A stretch of 12,482 nt of DNA from a bacterium (GCA_021813875.1 JAKAJF010000015.1:1-12482), one strand, 5' to 3'. Shown: positions 1 through 6,285, numbered from the stretch's first letter. Notes: a model not told the origin generated them from the sequence alone. Translations and numbers: made by a program.

Positions 1-1
1 G

Positions 2-199
2 CGCGACGCCGACTTGGCCAGGCCCAATGATAACGCCGCAGTGACAGTCATCGCTTACGGCTTAAGGCCGGGGGATCGGAACCTGGATTCCGAGAAAGCC
101 GCTATCAATATCTTTAGAGGAATTTATAGACACAACCCTGTTTCTGCTTTGGCCTGGGACATCGTCAGGGCTATCGCTTATTCAGGGGCGAAAAGATAA
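2..199 (+). CDS. C-terminal fragment of an unrecognised protein (partial)
   Basis: The reading frame is open from the first complete codon of the window to a TAA at 197-199, giving the last 65 residues of a longer protein whose 5' end lies outside. The fragment is soluble in character, with no membrane segment, and ends in a helix-like stretch (WDIVRAIAYSGAKR). I do not recognise a family with certainty. It loosely recalls C-terminal segments of large secreted proteins in Parcubacteria, but that is memory only. A rho-independent terminator follows 20 bases later, so this is the last gene of its transcript. A TTG at 14 could serve as a start, but the frame continues upstream of it, so a fragment of a larger gene is the simpler reading. 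Confidence 0.6.
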   Translation, partial: RDADLARPNDNAAVTVIAYGLRPGDRNLDSEKAAINIFRGIYRHNPVSALAWDIVRAIAYSGAKR

Positions 200-217
200 G
201 ATAAAAAACAGTATAAT

Positions 218-248
218 AAAACAGAGAAAAAATCTCTGTTTTATTTTT
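218..248 (+). terminator. Rho-independent terminator after the first partial gene
   Basis: The arms ACAGAGA (221-227) and TCTCTGT (233-239) pair around a five-A loop. A flanking AAA/TTT extends the stem, and a T-rich tail (TTTATTTTT) follows. It ends the transcript of the partial gene at 2-199. Confidence 0.85.
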
Positions 249-332
249 GAGAATCTTGTTAATTAAATTTAAAATATTTATTTAAAATTAAAAAATAGCT
301 CATTTTGATTCTAATTCAATAGCGGAGGGAAT

Positions 333-1018
333 GTGGATAAGAAGCTCACAAAGAAAGAGACGGCTGCTCAAAATTTGTTCATTGAAAAACTTGATATCAA
401 GAAAAGGAAAACCAGTAAATCCATAGTCATAGCCATCATCGGCCTCGTCGGATCGGGGAAGAGTTCGGTGGCTTTAGAACTTGGGGAGCTTATCGGGGCC
501 ACGATCATTGAAAGCGACAGCGTTCGGATTGAACTTCGTAAGCAAGGTGAGAGTTATGAAAAATCAAGAATTATCGTTGAAAATGCGACTGCGAAAGTTA
601 TAAAGCGAGGAGGAAACGTGGTTGTCGATTCAGATTTTGTAGATAAGAAAAAACGGGAAGATATTTGTAAGCGAATGTTAAAGGTGGGCGCTTCTATCTT
701 TTTTATCAGGGTCTATTGCGACATGATATAATGATCGGACGCATGATCACCGCTGATTATCACAACTATCAAGATGATTTTTTTGGAGGAGCGTCCTCCG
801 GCTGGAAGGGAAGCGGGCGGTCTAAGGGAGCGGCAGTAAAGATCCGGGAGATGTGGCGCCGCACCCCCAATCATTACAAGTGGATCAAGGAAAATGGAGG
901 CAAATGGATACTTAGAAAATTACCCATCTCTTTCTTGTCGGAGATTGATACGACAGATCTAAAAACTTGGAAAAAAGAAATCAGGAGGACTGTCGCGCAG
1001 TTGCTTTATGAAAAATAA
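333..1018 (+). pseudogene. P-loop nucleotide kinase (AAA_33/zeta-toxin-like), split by a frameshift
   Basis: Two overlapping frames together resemble one kinase of about 225 aa. The first (GTG at 333, stop at 729-731) carries a Walker A motif, GLVGSGKS, at residues 37-44, then ESDSVR and VVVDSDF, which fit small P-loop kinases that phosphorylate small molecules or peptidoglycan precursors. It breaks off after ...IRVYCDMI. The second frame (to 1018) continues the same logic with HDIMIGRM, so a lost base near 720-724 would join them as ...VYCD-HDIMIGRM.... The C-terminal part is basic and aromatic with no recognised motif. GGAGGG at 324-329 sits only 3-4 bases before the GTG. The gene stands alone between two similar terminators and is more AT-rich than its neighbours, which suggests acquisition. 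It could be a true pseudogene, a sequencing or assembly error, or a shifted product. No classical slippery heptamer is seen in frame. Substrate unknown. Confidence 0.65.
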
Positions 1019-1049
1019 AACAGAGGCTTTTGTTCCTCTGTCTTTTTTT
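1012..1049. terminator. Bidirectional terminator between the kinase and HU
   Basis: The arms ACAGAGG (1020-1026) and CCTCTGT (1035-1041) enclose an 8-base loop. A T-run follows on the + strand (1043-1049) and an A-rich stretch on the left gives a T-run on the - strand. It lies between the convergent kinase gene and the HU gene, overlaps the HU stop region, and should serve both. Confidence 0.85.
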
Positions 1050-1326
1050 ATTTTTTCAAAGCGTCTTTCAGGGTTTTGCCGGTCTTGAACTTGGCCACCC
1101 TGACCTCGGGAATCTGGATGCGTTCGCTCGGGTTCTGGGGGTTGACCCCGCCGCGGGCGTGGCGCGTCTTGGACATGAAAGTCCCGAAGCCGGCCAGAGT
1201 CACTTCGTTGCCCGCCTTTAATTCGTCGATAATTATTTTAATCATGGATTCGACCATGTCTTCAGCCTGTTTCCTGGTGACGCTCGCCTCGGCGGCGATC
1301 CTTTCGATTAAAGAAGCTTTATTCAT
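1048..1326 (-). CDS. hup: HU-family nucleoid DNA-binding protein
   Basis: The 92-residue product has the usual HU length and layout. An N-terminal helical dimerisation part (MNKASLIERIAAEASVTRKQAE) leads to the GFGTF turn at about residues 46-50, the DNA-binding arm (RHARGGVNPQNP...) and the C-terminal FKTGKTLKDALKK. The proline at the arm tip, which in HU/IHF intercalates into DNA, is present in the VNPQNP stretch. HU bends and compacts DNA and acts as a homodimer or heterodimer. No Shine-Dalgarno precedes the ATG; instead a GC-rich hairpin ends 9 bases before it. The gene lies 46 bp downstream of rnc on the same strand and is probably co-transcribed, ending at the bidirectional terminator. 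HU versus IHF cannot be settled from sequence alone; HU is more likely in a genome of this kind. Confidence 0.93.
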   Translation of the reverse strand: MNKASLIERIAAEASVTRKQAEDMVESMIKIIIDELKAGNEVTLAGFGTFMSKTRHARGGVNPQNPSERIQIPEVRVAKFKTGKTLKDALKK

Positions 1327-1335
1327 AATTTTAAA

Positions 1336-1355
1336 GGCGGCCCTGCGGGTCCGCC
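1336..1355 (-). promoter_or_regulatory. Stem-loop just upstream of the HU start codon
   Basis: Read on the - strand, GGCGG, a bulged A, CCC, loop GCA, GGG and CCGCC form a stable 8-bp GC hairpin. It ends 9 AT-rich bases before the HU ATG, in a place where no Shine-Dalgarno exists. No T-run follows, so it is not a terminator. It may affect translation or mRNA stability (inference). Confidence 0.55.
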
Positions 1356-1372
1356 GCGTTAATATATTAAAT

Positions 1373-2065
1373 TTACCAATTTTTTTTGTTCAGGCCTTTG
1401 GCGGCGGCTTCCACCTGGGCTTCCTGTTTCGACGAACCCTTGCCCCGAGCCACCAGTTCTTCGCCGACATATAGCCCGACTTCGAAAATTTTGGCGTGGT
1501 CCGGGCCGTATTCGTTCAGGACTTTGTAATGGGGAGTGACTCCTATCTTTTCCTGGGCCTTTTCCTGGAATTTCGATTTCGGATCCTGATAGAGATGGTT
1601 AGACAGGATATGGTCGAGCCTGACTAGAACCTTGGTCTCGATGAAGGCTTTGGCTGCCTCGAGACCAAGGTCGAGATAGATGGCCCCGATGAGCGCTTCC
1701 ATGGCGTTGGCCAGGATATATTGTCTGGCCTTGGTGTTCTTATCTTTGGCTTCGCCTTTGGAAAGATAAAGGAAATCCTCGATACCGATCTCTCCGGCGA
1801 CATCGGCAAGCATCTTGGAATTGACCAGGCTCGCCCGCCAATTGGTCAGATCGCCCTCGGGCGTCTCGGGGAAGCGGCGGAAAAGCTCTTCGGTGACGAT
1901 GATTTCCAATACAGCGTCACCTAAGAATTCCAACCTCTCATTATGGGGCAGACCGAAGTCGGGATGCTCATTGAGATAGGAACGGTGGACCACCGCCTGT
2001 TTCAAGAGGTCCTTATTTTTGAATTTTACGGCTATCTTTTTTTCAAGAGCGGCAAAATCTTTCAT
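1373..2065 (-). CDS. rnc: Ribonuclease III
   Basis: The 230-residue protein matches RNase III, the double-strand-specific endonuclease that releases pre-rRNAs and processes structured mRNAs as a homodimer needing Mg2+. The signature NERLEFLGDAVLE is at residues 42-54 and supplies the acidic metal-binding residues. The second catalytic patch (ILANAMEALIGAIYLD, about 117-132) keeps the essential Glu (E123) but has Asn at the position of E. coli Asp114, a common natural variant. A C-terminal dsRNA-binding domain covers about residues 158-228 (DPKSKFQEKAQ..., GKGSSKQEAQVEAA). The ATG at 2065 lies 5 bases after the nusB stop and is preceded by AAAAAAG. The rpmF-nusB-rnc order links rRNA antitermination and rRNA processing in one unit. 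Confidence 0.97.
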   Translation of the reverse strand: MKDFAALEKKIAVKFKNKDLLKQAVVHRSYLNEHPDFGLPHNERLEFLGDAVLEIIVTEELFRRFPETPEGDLTNWRASLVNSKMLADVAGEIGIEDFLYLSKGEAKDKNTKARQYILANAMEALIGAIYLDLGLEAAKAFIETKVLVRLDHILSNHLYQDPKSKFQEKAQEKIGVTPHYKVLNEYGPDHAKIFEVGLYVGEELVARGKGSSKQEAQVEAAAKGLNKKNW

Positions 2066-2070
2066 CTTTT

Positions 2071-2520
2071 TTAGTTAGCTACGGCTTCGTTTTGTTTCTC
2101 TTCCTCCTTCTCTATGTCCTTATAGATCGCTCCCAGGACACCATTGACGAACTTTCCGGAAGAGGCCCCGCCGAAGGTTTTGGCAATCTCAATAGCTTCA
2201 TTGATGGCGACCTTGGCCGGAATCTCGCTGTCCAAGATTAGTTCGTAGACGCCGATCCTCAAGATATTGCGGTCGACTATGGTTATCTGATCGAGCGGCC
2301 ATTCAGTCGCGTACTTTATAATGTATCTATCGATTTCTGTCAAATTTTTGACCACTCCGAAGACTAAATTCTCCACGAATTCGACATTGTTGAAATCGGG
2401 CGCGAACATCCCGAAGACGCCTTTGATGACTTGGGGCAGGTTTTCTTCCCGCTTGCCGTTGAAGTCCCAAAGGAAAAGGGCCTGCATGGCCAAGGTGCGT
2501 GCTAAATGGCGGTTAGACAT
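2071..2520 (-). CDS. nusB: Transcription antitermination factor NusB
   Basis: The 149-residue, all-helical protein has the NusB pattern. It opens with SNRHLARTLAMQALF, which binds boxA RNA, then LLxxI-type helices, and ends with IVDRNILRIGVYEL, IPAKVAINEAIEIAKTFG and SGKFVNGVLGAIYKDI, the most conserved C-terminal segment. With NusE (S10) it loads on boxA of rRNA operons and prevents early termination. The tail EEEKQNEAVAN is a lineage-specific extension. The gene lies 4 bases after rpmF and 5 bases before rnc, so translational coupling is likely. Length is normal for the family (about 130-150 aa). Confidence 0.96.
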   Translation of the reverse strand: MSNRHLARTLAMQALFLWDFNGKREENLPQVIKGVFGMFAPDFNNVEFVENLVFGVVKNLTEIDRYIIKYATEWPLDQITIVDRNILRIGVYELILDSEIPAKVAINEAIEIAKTFGGASSGKFVNGVLGAIYKDIEKEEEKQNEAVAN

Positions 2521-2524
2521 CTAA

Positions 2525-2725
2525 TTATTTTTTAGCTTTGGCGGTTTTAGATTTGACCTTCAGCGATTCCTTGCCCTTGTAATTTCCACAGAAGCTGCAA
2601 GCGGTATGGGCCGGGACGGCCTTCTTGCATTTCGAGCAGGTGACCAATTGGACTTTGGTAAGAGCGGCATGGGCGCGATTGCGTCTTGCCTTGCTTCTTG
2701 ATCTTCTCTTTGGTGGTACTGGCAT
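2525..2725 (-). CDS. rpmF: 50S ribosomal protein L32
   Basis: The 66-residue basic protein begins MPVPPKRRSRSKARRNRAH, the standard L32 start. It carries a zinc-ribbon with two CxxC pairs at C30/C33 and C43/C46, and a Lys-rich tail (KSKTAKAKK). L32 binds 23S rRNA near the peptidyl-transferase side of the large subunit. This is the zinc-binding (C+) form. The ATG is preceded by no Shine-Dalgarno but by a 6-bp hairpin ending 10 bases upstream. It is the first gene of the rpmF-nusB-rnc unit, about 50 nt downstream of a strong sigma70-type promoter that abuts the end of queA. Confidence 0.97.
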   Translation of the reverse strand: MPVPPKRRSRSKARRNRAHAALTKVQLVTCSKCKKAVPAHTACSFCGNYKGKESLKVKSKTAKAKK

Positions 2726-2735
2726 AAAATTATTT

Positions 2736-2751
2736 AAGGGCGGATGCCCTT
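2736..2751 (-). promoter_or_regulatory. Leader stem-loop of rpmF
   Basis: On the - strand AAGGGC-ATCC-GCCCTT forms a perfect 6-bp hairpin inside the roughly 50-nt leader, ending 10 bases before the ATG. It is followed by AT-rich sequence, not a T-run. Its placement matches the hairpins before HU and rbfA. Autoregulation by L32 or a ribosome-access effect is possible but not shown. Confidence 0.55.
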
Positions 2752-2780
2752 GGATTAAAATTTAATATTTATTTAATCTT

Positions 2781-2809
2781 AGTATACTTTGAGAAAATGA
2801 TTTGGTCAA
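2781..2809 (-). promoter_or_regulatory. Sigma70-type promoter for rpmF-nusB-rnc
   Basis: The -35 TTGACC (2809-2804) and -10 TATACT (2786-2781) are separated by exactly 17 bp, close to consensus. Transcription would start near 2774, giving a leader of about 50 nt. The promoter lies directly after the queA stop codon region. Confidence 0.8.
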
Positions 2810-2813
2810 GAAT

Positions 2814-3881
2814 TTATTTTATCAGCATGGCGTCGCCGTAACTGAAAAAGCGGTATTTTCCCCTGATGGCCGACCGGTAGGCGCGTCCGATCCGATCCTG
2901 TCCGGCCAGGGCGGCGACCAGCATGAGCAGGGTGGATTTGGGCAGGTGGAAGTTGGTGACCAGGGCGTCGACGGCCCGGAAGCTATAGGGTGGATGGATG
3001 AAGATATCCGTCCAGCCGGCGAAGCCTCCGGCTTTCTTATCCAGTCTCCGAGCGAAGGCGCTCTCCAGGACTCGGACGGAAGTAGTGCCGACGGCCATGA
3101 CCTTATGTCCCTCCTTCTTGGCCTTCAGGATCCGGGCCATAGTCTTACCGCTCATCTCCGCCCATTCGGAATGCATCTTATGGTCTTCGATCCTCTCCGT
3201 CTTGACCGGCGCGAAGGTGCCTAAACCCACATGCAGAGTCACGTATTCGATAAGAATTTTTTTAGCTTTCAATCTTTTTAATAAAGCAGGGGTGAAGTGG
3301 AGCCCGGCGGTCGGGGCGGCGGCCGAGCCTAATTTTTTCTCATCGGCGTAGACGGTCTGATAGCGGCCCTTGTCGGCGGCCAGGGTTTGTTTGGCCCTTC
3401 TTTTTATATAAGGCGGCAAGGGGACCTGTCCGACCCGTTTGATGAGCGTCATCAAGCTTCGGCCCCTCTTGTTGAAGCTGATTTCCCAGGTGCCGTCCTG
3501 ATTATTCGCAAGAATCTTTCCTCTTAAGCCTGATCCGAAATCCAGCTCCAGGCCCTCGCGGCCGCCCCGGCCGCCCACCAGGCAGCGCCAAGCCTCTCCT
3601 CGTCTCGGAATCCGGAAAGATAATCTTGAAAGGAGAAAGATTTCCAGTTTGCCGCCGGTCTCTTTTTTCTTTCCGAGGAGGCGGGCCGGGAAAACTTTGG
3701 AATTATTGAGGACCAAGACATCGCCGGCTTCGAGGTAATCGATGAGATCGTAAAAATATCTATGCTTCAAGGGTCCTTTATTCCTGTCCAAAACCAAAAG
3801 CCGCGAATGGTCTCGCGGGCTGGTTGGTTTTTGAGCGATTAAATTTTTTGGCAGCTTAAAATCGAAATCCGTTACCTTCAT
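2814..3881 (-). CDS. queA: S-adenosylmethionine:tRNA ribosyltransferase-isomerase (QueA)
   Basis: QueA transfers and isomerises the ribose of S-adenosylmethionine onto 7-aminomethyl-7-deazaguanine at position 34 of tRNAs with GUN anticodons, forming epoxyqueuosine. The 355-residue sequence has the family's landmarks: DHSRLLVLDR near the N-terminus, VLNNSKVFPARLLG (57-70), GQVPLPPYIKR (151-161), GSAAAPTAGLHFT (185-197), HVGLGTFAPV (217-226), GTTSVRVLES and the C-terminal NFHLPKSTLLMLV. Length is normal. Its ATG overlaps the TGA of the upstream PH-domain gene (ATGA), so translation is coupled. It is the last gene of the ruvB unit, and no terminator is visible before the rpmF promoter. Tgt, the partner that inserts the base, is not in this window. 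Confidence 0.97.
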   Translation of the reverse strand: MKVTDFDFKLPKNLIAQKPTSPRDHSRLLVLDRNKGPLKHRYFYDLIDYLEAGDVLVLNNSKVFPARLLGKKKETGGKLEIFLLSRLSFRIPRRGEAWRCLVGGRGGREGLELDFGSGLRGKILANNQDGTWEISFNKRGRSLMTLIKRVGQVPLPPYIKRRAKQTLAADKGRYQTVYADEKKLGSAAAPTAGLHFTPALLKRLKAKKILIEYVTLHVGLGTFAPVKTERIEDHKMHSEWAEMSGKTMARILKAKKEGHKVMAVGTTSVRVLESAFARRLDKKAGGFAGWTDIFIHPPYSFRAVDALVTNFHLPKSTLLMLVAALAGQDRIGRAYRSAIRGKYRFFSYGDAMLIK

Positions 3882-4414
3882 ACTTGTCCTTCCCTGGCCT
3901 TGCTGGCCAGGCCCATTATGATGTTCTTGACGCCTTCGGGGTCGGCGACTTGCTGGAATTCAAAGTCTTCAATTTCGGCGGCCGTCTGGACTTTGACGTC
4001 GCCGAATTTGAAAATGGTCGCCCAGAGGCCTTGGATGTCGCTTTCGATATCCTGGACACGGTTCAGGGTCAGTTCGTTGACTTTACGCGAAAAAAAACCT
4101 TCCTGGCTGACGTCAATGATCCTGACAGAGGTAATTATCCATATATCGAGATAATAGTCAAGGAAGGAAAAGAAGAAGAAGAGCCAGATGAAGAGATAGT
4201 AGCCGCTGCCAGCCAGGATGATTAGGGGATAGGAGACCGGTCCGTCCAAAAGGATCGGATAGACCGAGGCCATGGCCAGGAAGAAGCCGAGCGGCAGGGC
4301 GGCCAGAAGGATAAAGAAAAGGATCCTCTTGAAGAAGATGAAAAAATCGCGTCTCAGGACTTTGACGACTTTTTCTCCGGGGAGCGCGTTCGGCAGACGG
4401 TTCAAGGAAAGCAT
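3878..4414 (-). CDS. Membrane-anchored bacterial PH-domain (bPH2/DUF304) protein
   Basis: The 178-residue protein has two hydrophobic helices at about residues 28-52 and 63-88, followed by a soluble C-terminal domain. That domain begins TSVRIIDVSQEGFFSRKVNELTL and runs through RVQDIESDIQG, FGDVKVQTA and DPEGVKNII. This is the pattern of the bacterial PH domain (bPH2, YdbS-like) placed on the cytoplasmic side. The function of these proteins is not established; membrane or protein scaffolding is inferred from the fold. The start codon lies 1 base after the stop of the upstream two-helix membrane protein, and its stop overlaps the queA start. The tight packing suggests the two membrane proteins are made together. 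Confidence 0.85.
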   Translation of the reverse strand: MLSLNRLPNALPGEKVVKVLRRDFFIFFKRILFFILLAALPLGFFLAMASVYPILLDGPVSYPLIILAGSGYYLFIWLFFFFSFLDYYLDIWIITSVRIIDVSQEGFFSRKVNELTLNRVQDIESDIQGLWATIFKFGDVKVQTAAEIEDFEFQQVADPEGVKNIIMGLASKAREGQV

Positions 4415-4415
4415 A

Positions 4416-4685
4416 TTATTTATAAGTCACCGGAAAGGGCGTGTTTACGTTGAGCAGGCCCTGGAAGGGAGAAACTTCCGTGTTCCAGTCGACTTGAGCT
4501 ATGTAATTATAGGAAACCGACAAAAGGATGATGGCGCCGCCGATGAAGACGAAGGTGCCGAAGAAGGTGAAGAAATTAGGGAAGCCGAATTTAATGATGT
4601 GGTAAAGGGCGATCAGGCCGAAGACGCCCCAGAAGAAGAGGAAGACGAGATAAGCAAAGAGGAAATAATAGATTGGGAAGCTCAT
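4416..4685 (-). CDS. Small two-helix membrane protein, function unknown
   Basis: The 89-residue product has an N-terminal membrane helix (about residues 5-30, rich in Phe, Leu and Tyr) and a second at about 38-60. A polar C-terminal tail of about 28 residues follows (YIAQVDWNTEVSPFQ...). No catalytic motif is visible. It sits 4 bases after ruvB and 1 base before the PH-domain gene. Such neighbours often work as a membrane pair, but I do not recognise the family. The antisense frame across this gene is rich in Glu/Asp, as expected opposite Phe/Leu codons, and is not a gene. Confidence 0.75.
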   Translation of the reverse strand: MSFPIYYFLFAYLVFLFFWGVFGLIALYHIIKFGFPNFFTFFGTFVFIGGAIILLSVSYNYIAQVDWNTEVSPFQGLLNVNTPFPVTYK

Positions 4686-4689
4686 ATGT

Positions 4690-5712
4690 TTAAATTAATT
4701 TATCTTGCGACTTTTTGCGGCCTAAGTGTTCGTAGGCGCTCGCCGTAGCCACCCTTCCCCGGGGGCTCCTGTCCAAAAAGCCCAGGCGCATCAGGTAGGG
4801 CTCGTAGATATCTTCGATGGTGGACATGTCTTCGCCGGTGGCGGCCGCGATGGTATTAAGGCCGACCGGACCGCCCTGGAACTTGTCGATGATAGTCTCG
4901 AGAATCTTGCGGTCGATCCAATCGAGACCGAGCTCATCGACCTCGAGCATCTCGAGCGCCGCCCGGCAATGGACATCATTGATCAGGCCGCCGCTTTTGA
5001 CCTCGCAATAATCACGGACCCTTTTTAAGAGGCGGTTGGCGATCCTCGGGGTGCGGCGCGAACGGCGGGCGATCTCCTCGGCGGATGTTTCTTTAAGGTC
5101 TATGTTCAAGATGCTGGCGCTCCGGCGGATGATCTTCTCGATATCTTCATGCTCATAAAAATTAAGGTGGTAGGTGATGCCGAAACGGTCGCGCAGGGGC
5201 GCTGACAAGAGGCTGACTTTGGTGGTGGCGCCGACGATGGTGAAGCGGGGCAGGTCGATCCTTAAGGTGCGCGCCGACGGCCCCTTGCCGATAATAATGT
5301 CCAGGGCGTAGTCTTCCATGGCCGGATAAAGGATTTCCTCGATGGTCTTGTTCAAGCGATGGATCTCGTCGATGAAGAGGATGTCACCCTCGCCCAAGTT
5401 GGTCAGGATGGCGGCCAGGTCGCCGCTCTTCTCGATGGCCGGGCCGGAGGTGATCCGGATGTTGGCCCCCAGTTCGTTGGCGATGACGTTGGCCAGGGTG
5501 GTCTTGCCCAATCCAGGAGCGCCGTAAAGAAGGACGTGCTCGATCGGCTCTTCCCGCTTCTGGGCGGCCTGGAGGAAAATATCCAGGTTTTCCTTGATCT
5601 TCTCCTGGCCGACATATTCTTTGAGTCTTTTTGGCCTCAAAGAGAGGTCCAGTCCCGGATCGTCGGTCGATTCTTCGGGAGCGATGATGCGGTTGTCCTT
5701 GGCTTCTTTCAT
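4690..5712 (-). CDS. ruvB: Holliday junction branch migration helicase RuvB
   Basis: The 340-residue AAA+ ATPase is a full-length RuvB. It forms hexameric rings that drive branch migration with RuvA, handing junctions to RuvC. Visible motifs are the Walker A GAPGLGKTT (64-72), Walker B LFIDEIH (112-118), sensor 1 GATT (161-164) and the arginine finger in APLRDRFG (R174). The sensor 2 region RRTPRIANRLLKR and the C-terminal winged helix (GGPVGLNTIAAATGE... to RGRVAT) follow. Length matches the family (about 335-345 aa). The promoter -10 box ends 6 bases before the ATG, so the mRNA probably starts at or beside the start codon. It heads the ruvB-membrane protein-PH protein-queA unit. RuvA and RuvC are not in the window. 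Confidence 0.97.
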   Translation of the reverse strand: MKEAKDNRIIAPEESTDDPGLDLSLRPKRLKEYVGQEKIKENLDIFLQAAQKREEPIEHVLLYGAPGLGKTTLANVIANELGANIRITSGPAIEKSGDLAAILTNLGEGDILFIDEIHRLNKTIEEILYPAMEDYALDIIIGKGPSARTLRIDLPRFTIVGATTKVSLLSAPLRDRFGITYHLNFYEHEDIEKIIRRSASILNIDLKETSAEEIARRSRRTPRIANRLLKRVRDYCEVKSGGLINDVHCRAALEMLEVDELGLDWIDRKILETIIDKFQGGPVGLNTIAAATGEDMSTIEDIYEPYLMRLGFLDRSPRGRVATASAYEHLGRKKSQDKLI

Positions 5713-5718
5713 ACTCTT

Positions 5719-5747
5719 ATTTTATCTTTAGCCGGCCGATTTGGCAA
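5719..5747 (-). promoter_or_regulatory. Promoter of ruvB giving a probable leaderless mRNA
   Basis: The -35 TTGCCA (5747-5742) and -10 TAAAAT (5724-5719) each match consensus at 5 of 6 bases with a 17-bp spacer. Only six bases (5718-5713) lie between the -10 box and the ruvB ATG, so transcription should start at or within 1-2 bases of the A of the start codon. Confidence 0.65.
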
Positions 5748-5777
5748 ATAAAAAAGAGCGAAAAGCTCCAAATCAAT

Positions 5778-5813
5778 TTAAAAAATAAAAATCCTTCCTA
5801 AGAAAGGAAAGAT
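5778..5813 (-). terminator. Terminator after the tRNA-like gene
   Basis: Read on the - strand, AATCTTTCC and GGAAGGATT pair (9 bp with one G-U) around TTTCTTA and are followed by TTTATTTTTT. The G-U pair becomes a mismatch on the + strand, so the terminator acts for the - strand. A weaker hairpin with a T-run (about 5745-5768, GGAGC-TTTTC-GCTCT) follows and may be a backup. Confidence 0.75.
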
Positions 5814-5837
5814 TTTTTTTGCCCTAAAGGAAGGGAA

Positions 5838-5918
5838 TGGTCGGGATGGGAGGATTTGAACCTCCGGCCAACGGGGTTATACAAAACCCGCTGCGCTACC
5901 AGGCTGCGCTACACCCCG
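5838..5918 (-). tRNA. tRNA-like gene, tRNA-Pro-like body with an abnormal anticodon arm
   Basis: The acceptor CGGGGTG pairs with CATCCCG, followed by discriminator A and an encoded CCA. The D arm is GCGC-AGCCTGGTA-GCGC, with A14, GG and A21 in place. The T arm is GGAGG-TTCAAAT-CCTCC. The body resembles bacterial tRNA-Pro. The stretch between D and T arms is 4 nt longer than normal. The regular 5-bp stem GCGGG/CCCGT closes an 11-nt loop (TTTTGTATAAC) instead of 7. If the stem extends by a T-C mismatch and a T-A pair, a 7-nt loop TTGTATA remains, which would show GTA (Tyr) with an unusual T at position 37. The isotype therefore cannot be assigned. It starts 15 nt after the csaA stop with no promoter or terminator between, so it is probably co-transcribed under the T-box. 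It could be a decoding tRNA with a strange arm, a non-decoding tRNA, or a decayed copy. Confidence 0.75.
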
Positions 5919-5933
5919 ACTTTAAAGGAGCAT

Positions 5934-6266
5934 TTAGAACAATTTGCCTCCCAAAGGGACTTCTTTGGCCGGCGTTACCAAAACTACGTCGCCATTTTCA
6001 TCAGGCAGGCCTAAAGTCAGGCTTTCAGATATAAAAGGGCCGATTTGTTTGGGCGCGAAATTAACCACGCCGATAACTTGCTTTCCGATCAATTCTTCTT
6101 TGCGGTATAATCTCGTAATTTGGGCGGACGATTTTTTTATTCCGATTTCCGGGCCGAAATCGATCACTAATTTATAAGCGGGCTTGCGGGCTTCCGGAAA
6201 GTCTTCGACTTTGATTATCTTTCCTACCTTGATATCAACTTTGGCAAAATCTTCGTAAGTGATCAT
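5934..6266 (-). CDS. csaA: CsaA-type tRNA-binding protein
   Basis: The 110-residue product is a single tRNA-binding OB-fold domain, homologous to the C-terminal part of methionyl-tRNA synthetase. It shows DFAKVDIKVGKI (7-18), KLVIDFGPEIG, KKSSAQIT (44-51), LIGKQVIGVVNF and the C-terminal VPLGGKLF. CsaA dimers bind tRNA, and a chaperone or secretion role has been reported in Bacillus; the exact role here is unknown. The ATG at 6266 gives the exact family length; a TTG 21 bases upstream lies in the T-box terminator tail and is unlikely. No Shine-Dalgarno is visible in the AT-rich leader. A complete T-box precedes it and a tRNA-like gene follows 15 nt after its stop, so all three appear to form one transcript centred on tRNA. 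Confidence 0.92.
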   Translation of the reverse strand: MITYEDFAKVDIKVGKIIKVEDFPEARKPAYKLVIDFGPEIGIKKSSAQITRLYRKEELIGKQVIGVVNFAPKQIGPFISESLTLGLPDENGDVVLVTPAKEVPLGGKLF

Positions 6267-6285
6267 AAAATTTAATTTAGTAAAC

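Noticed and set aside
212..217. A perfect TATAAT after the first partial gene.
   Set aside because: No -35-like sequence at 15-19 bp upstream, and the terminator hairpin begins immediately after it.
2802..3224. A 140-residue + strand frame opposite queA.
   Set aside because: Antisense shadow of a clear queA; low-complexity Gly/Asp composition and no start signals.
4272..4748. A 158-residue + strand frame across the membrane-protein genes, basic then very acidic.
   Set aside because: It is antisense to two well-supported genes and the end of ruvB. The acidic run mirrors Phe/Leu-rich codons, and there is no ribosome-binding site or promoter.
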